From the NCBI GenBank assembly GCA_024408895.1, contig JAKSUO010000068.1, positions 1 through 6,526 of the forward strand: 6,526 bases of DNA, given 5' to 3'. A program made the position numbers and the translations under genes. This DNA is from Alphaproteobacteria bacterium (GTDB lineage Bacteria; Pseudomonadota; Alphaproteobacteria; RF32; CAG-239). Shown piece after piece: positions 5,188 to 6,526 of this stretch (position 1 is its first letter; every line of letters begins with the position of its first letter). The notes under the pieces were generated by a model. That model made no database searches, had not been told where the DNA came from, and saw only the letters and a program-made list of their open reading frames with translations.

Positions 5188-5973
5188 ATGACTAAAATAA
5201 CAATTGTTACTGCTACTTTTAATTTAATTAAAAACAACAGAGTTGAAACATTTAAGCAATGTTTAGAAAGCGTACATAATCAAACATATAAGGATTATGA
5301 ACATATAATAATTGACGGAGCATCAACCGACGGAACATTGGCCATACTGGAAGAATATCAAAATAAGGGCTGGATTAAATATTATTCCGAACCCGACAAA
5401 GGTATTTATGATGCAATGAACAAAGGAATTGATAAGGCACAAGGAGAATATATCGCTTTTTTAAATTCCGATGATTTTTATCACAATCCTAATGGTTTTT
5501 CCGAAGTTGTCAAAACTATGCAGAATAATCCTCAAGCCCAATTTACATATTCCGGACATATTATGTTGTTTGAAGATGGCCATAAAATAAATATGATGCC
5601 TAAGATTCATAAAATTTTTACACGAATGCCATTTTGTCATCAGACAATGTTTACTAAAACAAAATTATTAAAAGATTACGGCAAATTTAATACAAATTAT
5701 AAAATATGTGCAGATTATGATTTTATTATGAAATTGGCGCTAGATAATGTATTTTCCATTGAAACACCTTTAATATTTACAACTTTTAGACAAGGTGGAG
5801 CAAGCGATAAATATGAAGAAATTTGTAAACAAGATAAAATCAATATTTATATAAATAATTACGATATATCAAAAGATGAAGCCGAAAGATTACTCAAAAA
5901 GTTAAATAACTACATTTCATTATACACCTATTTAAAAATTAAAATAAAGTCATTTTTGGGAAGTAAATTGTGA
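5188..5973 (+). CDS. GT2-family (GT-A fold) glycosyltransferase
   Basis: This 261-residue protein is a GT2 enzyme of the size typical for single-domain WcaE-like surface-glycan transferases. Motifs in order: TIVTATFN (5-12) starts the nucleotide-binding fold; HIIIDGASTDGT (39-50) holds Asp43 and Asp48; SEPDKGIYDAMNKGI (67-81) is a hallmark of this subgroup; FLNSDDFY (91-98) is the DXD-equivalent metal site; FCHQTMF (149-155) and ADYDFIMKLA (175-184) cover the acceptor side and the probable catalytic base region; and GGAS (203-206) follows. The C-terminal part (about 215-261) is Lys-rich and partly amphipathic, consistent with peripheral membrane contact. GT2 enzymes invert the anomeric centre. 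AAGG (5177-5180) lies seven bases before the ATG, 13 nt after the LicD stop. The gene is visibly more AT-rich than the GT4 gene, which suggests a different history. Donor and acceptor are unknown. Confidence 0.93.
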   Translation: MTKITIVTATFNLIKNNRVETFKQCLESVHNQTYKDYEHIIIDGASTDGTLAILEEYQNKGWIKYYSEPDKGIYDAMNKGIDKAQGEYIAFLNSDDFYHNPNGFSEVVKTMQNNPQAQFTYSGHIMLFEDGHKINMMPKIHKIFTRMPFCHQTMFTKTKLLKDYGKFNTNYKICADYDFIMKLALDNVFSIETPLIFTTFRQGGASDKYEEICKQDKINIYINNYDISKDEAERLLKKLNNYISLYTYLKIKIKSFLGSKL

Positions 5974-6526
5974 ATAAAATGGCTAAAAATAAACAACATT
6001 TTCATAATATAATTATCGGAGCTGGGGCGTCCGGTTTGATGTGTGCCGGTAATATTGCCGAAAACGGCGACACTTTGATTTTGGCAAAACAACCGCAAAT
6101 TGCTTATAAAGTAAAAATTTCCGGTGGTGGAAAATGTAATTTTACAAATTTAAACGCCTCTTATAACAATTATTTTTGCAATAACAAACATTTTGCAAAA
6201 TCAGCATTGGCACGATTTTCGCCCCAGAATATGATTAAATTATTGCAACAAAATCATATCAAATATGAAGAACGACAAAACGGGCAAATGTTTGCTTTTG
6301 ATGCTAAAGAAATTGCTGATTTATTGCTAAATAAGTGCAAAGAAAAGCAAGTTAAAATTCAAACAAACTGCCAAATTACTGAAGTTAAAAAAGATAATGA
6401 TGTTTTTATAATAACCGCAAATAGCGATATATATACTTGTGATAATTTAATTATTGCCACCGGCGGTATATCTTTTTCTAAAATTGGTGCCACCGACTTC
6501 GGATATAGAATAGCAAAGCAATTCGC
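5970..6526 (+). CDS. HI0933/YhiN-family flavoprotein, 5' part only
   Basis: The frame is open to the right edge, giving about 185 residues of a family usually near 400. The start of an FAD-binding Rossmann fold is clear: NIIIGAGASGLMCA (13-26) with GxGxxG at 17-22. Then come SGGGKCNFTN (51-60), the family signature usually written GGGRCNxTN, and the second dinucleotide motif IIATGGISF (161-169) followed by IGATDFGYRIA (172-182). Members bind FAD tightly and are annotated as NAD(P)/FAD-dependent oxidoreductases or BaiN/YhiN-like proteins; their substrates are mostly unknown. Residue 39 (LILAK), where FAD-binding folds normally have an acidic residue, is Ala, and GRK before the signature is replaced. 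I chose GTG at 5970, which overlaps the GT2 stop as GTGA and has GGGAAG (5958-5963) at a normal distance; ATG at 5979 is the alternative. It is probably co-transcribed with the glycan genes but need not share their pathway. Confidence 0.9.
   Translation, partial: MNKMAKNKQHFHNIIIGAGASGLMCAGNIAENGDTLILAKQPQIAYKVKISGGGKCNFTNLNASYNNYFCNNKHFAKSALARFSPQNMIKLLQQNHIKYEERQNGQMFAFDAKEIADLLLNKCKEKQVKIQTNCQITEVKKDNDVFIITANSDIYTCDNLIIATGGISFSKIGATDFGYRIAKQF

Overview
The window looks like chromosomal DNA of an AT-rich, probably host-associated alphaproteobacterium. This rests on three things: an HU-type nucleoid protein of alphaproteobacterial flavour, short lipoproteins behind good Shine-Dalgarno sites, and a LicD-containing surface-glycan operon of the kind common in host-associated bacteria. 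TGA is used as a stop, so the standard bacterial code fits. The taxonomic call is inference from a few proteins.

Layout. Positions 1-274 hold a non-coding tandem array with an 88-bp period. It is cut by the left edge of the window, and its last copy is modified so that it can fold into a nested hairpin of about 104 bp. A minus-strand block follows: a small Cys/Tyr/Pro-rich lipoprotein (344-751) with a clear intrinsic terminator (275-305), an AT-rich, A-tract-dense spacer (752-1057), and a MORN-2/YwqK-type repeat lipoprotein (1058-1561). A divergent intergenic region (1562-1744) carries back-to-back sigma70-like promoters. From there a plus-strand HU gene (1745-2023) runs to a strong terminator (2042-2075).

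The right two thirds is a compact plus-strand operon with its own promoter candidate (2099-2127). It encodes a GT4 glycosyltransferase, a GT8 glycosyltransferase, a LicD-family phosphotransferase, a GT2 glycosyltransferase and the start of an HI0933/YhiN-type flavoprotein that runs off the right edge. Gaps between the genes are 0, 14 and 13 nt, and the last junction is a 4-nt overlap (GTGA). The first four products fit together as cytoplasmic enzymes that build a surface oligosaccharide (LPS/LOS core, O-chain or capsule) and decorate it with a phospho-alcohol, with phosphocholine as the family precedent. The flavoprotein is more likely a co-transcribed housekeeping-type gene than a glycan enzyme.

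The most unusual item is the repeat array, where the bases that distinguish the terminal copy are the ones that make it base-pair with its 3' flank. The glycan operon is an accessory-type locus built from known families. I see no evidence in it for a wholly new enzymatic system.
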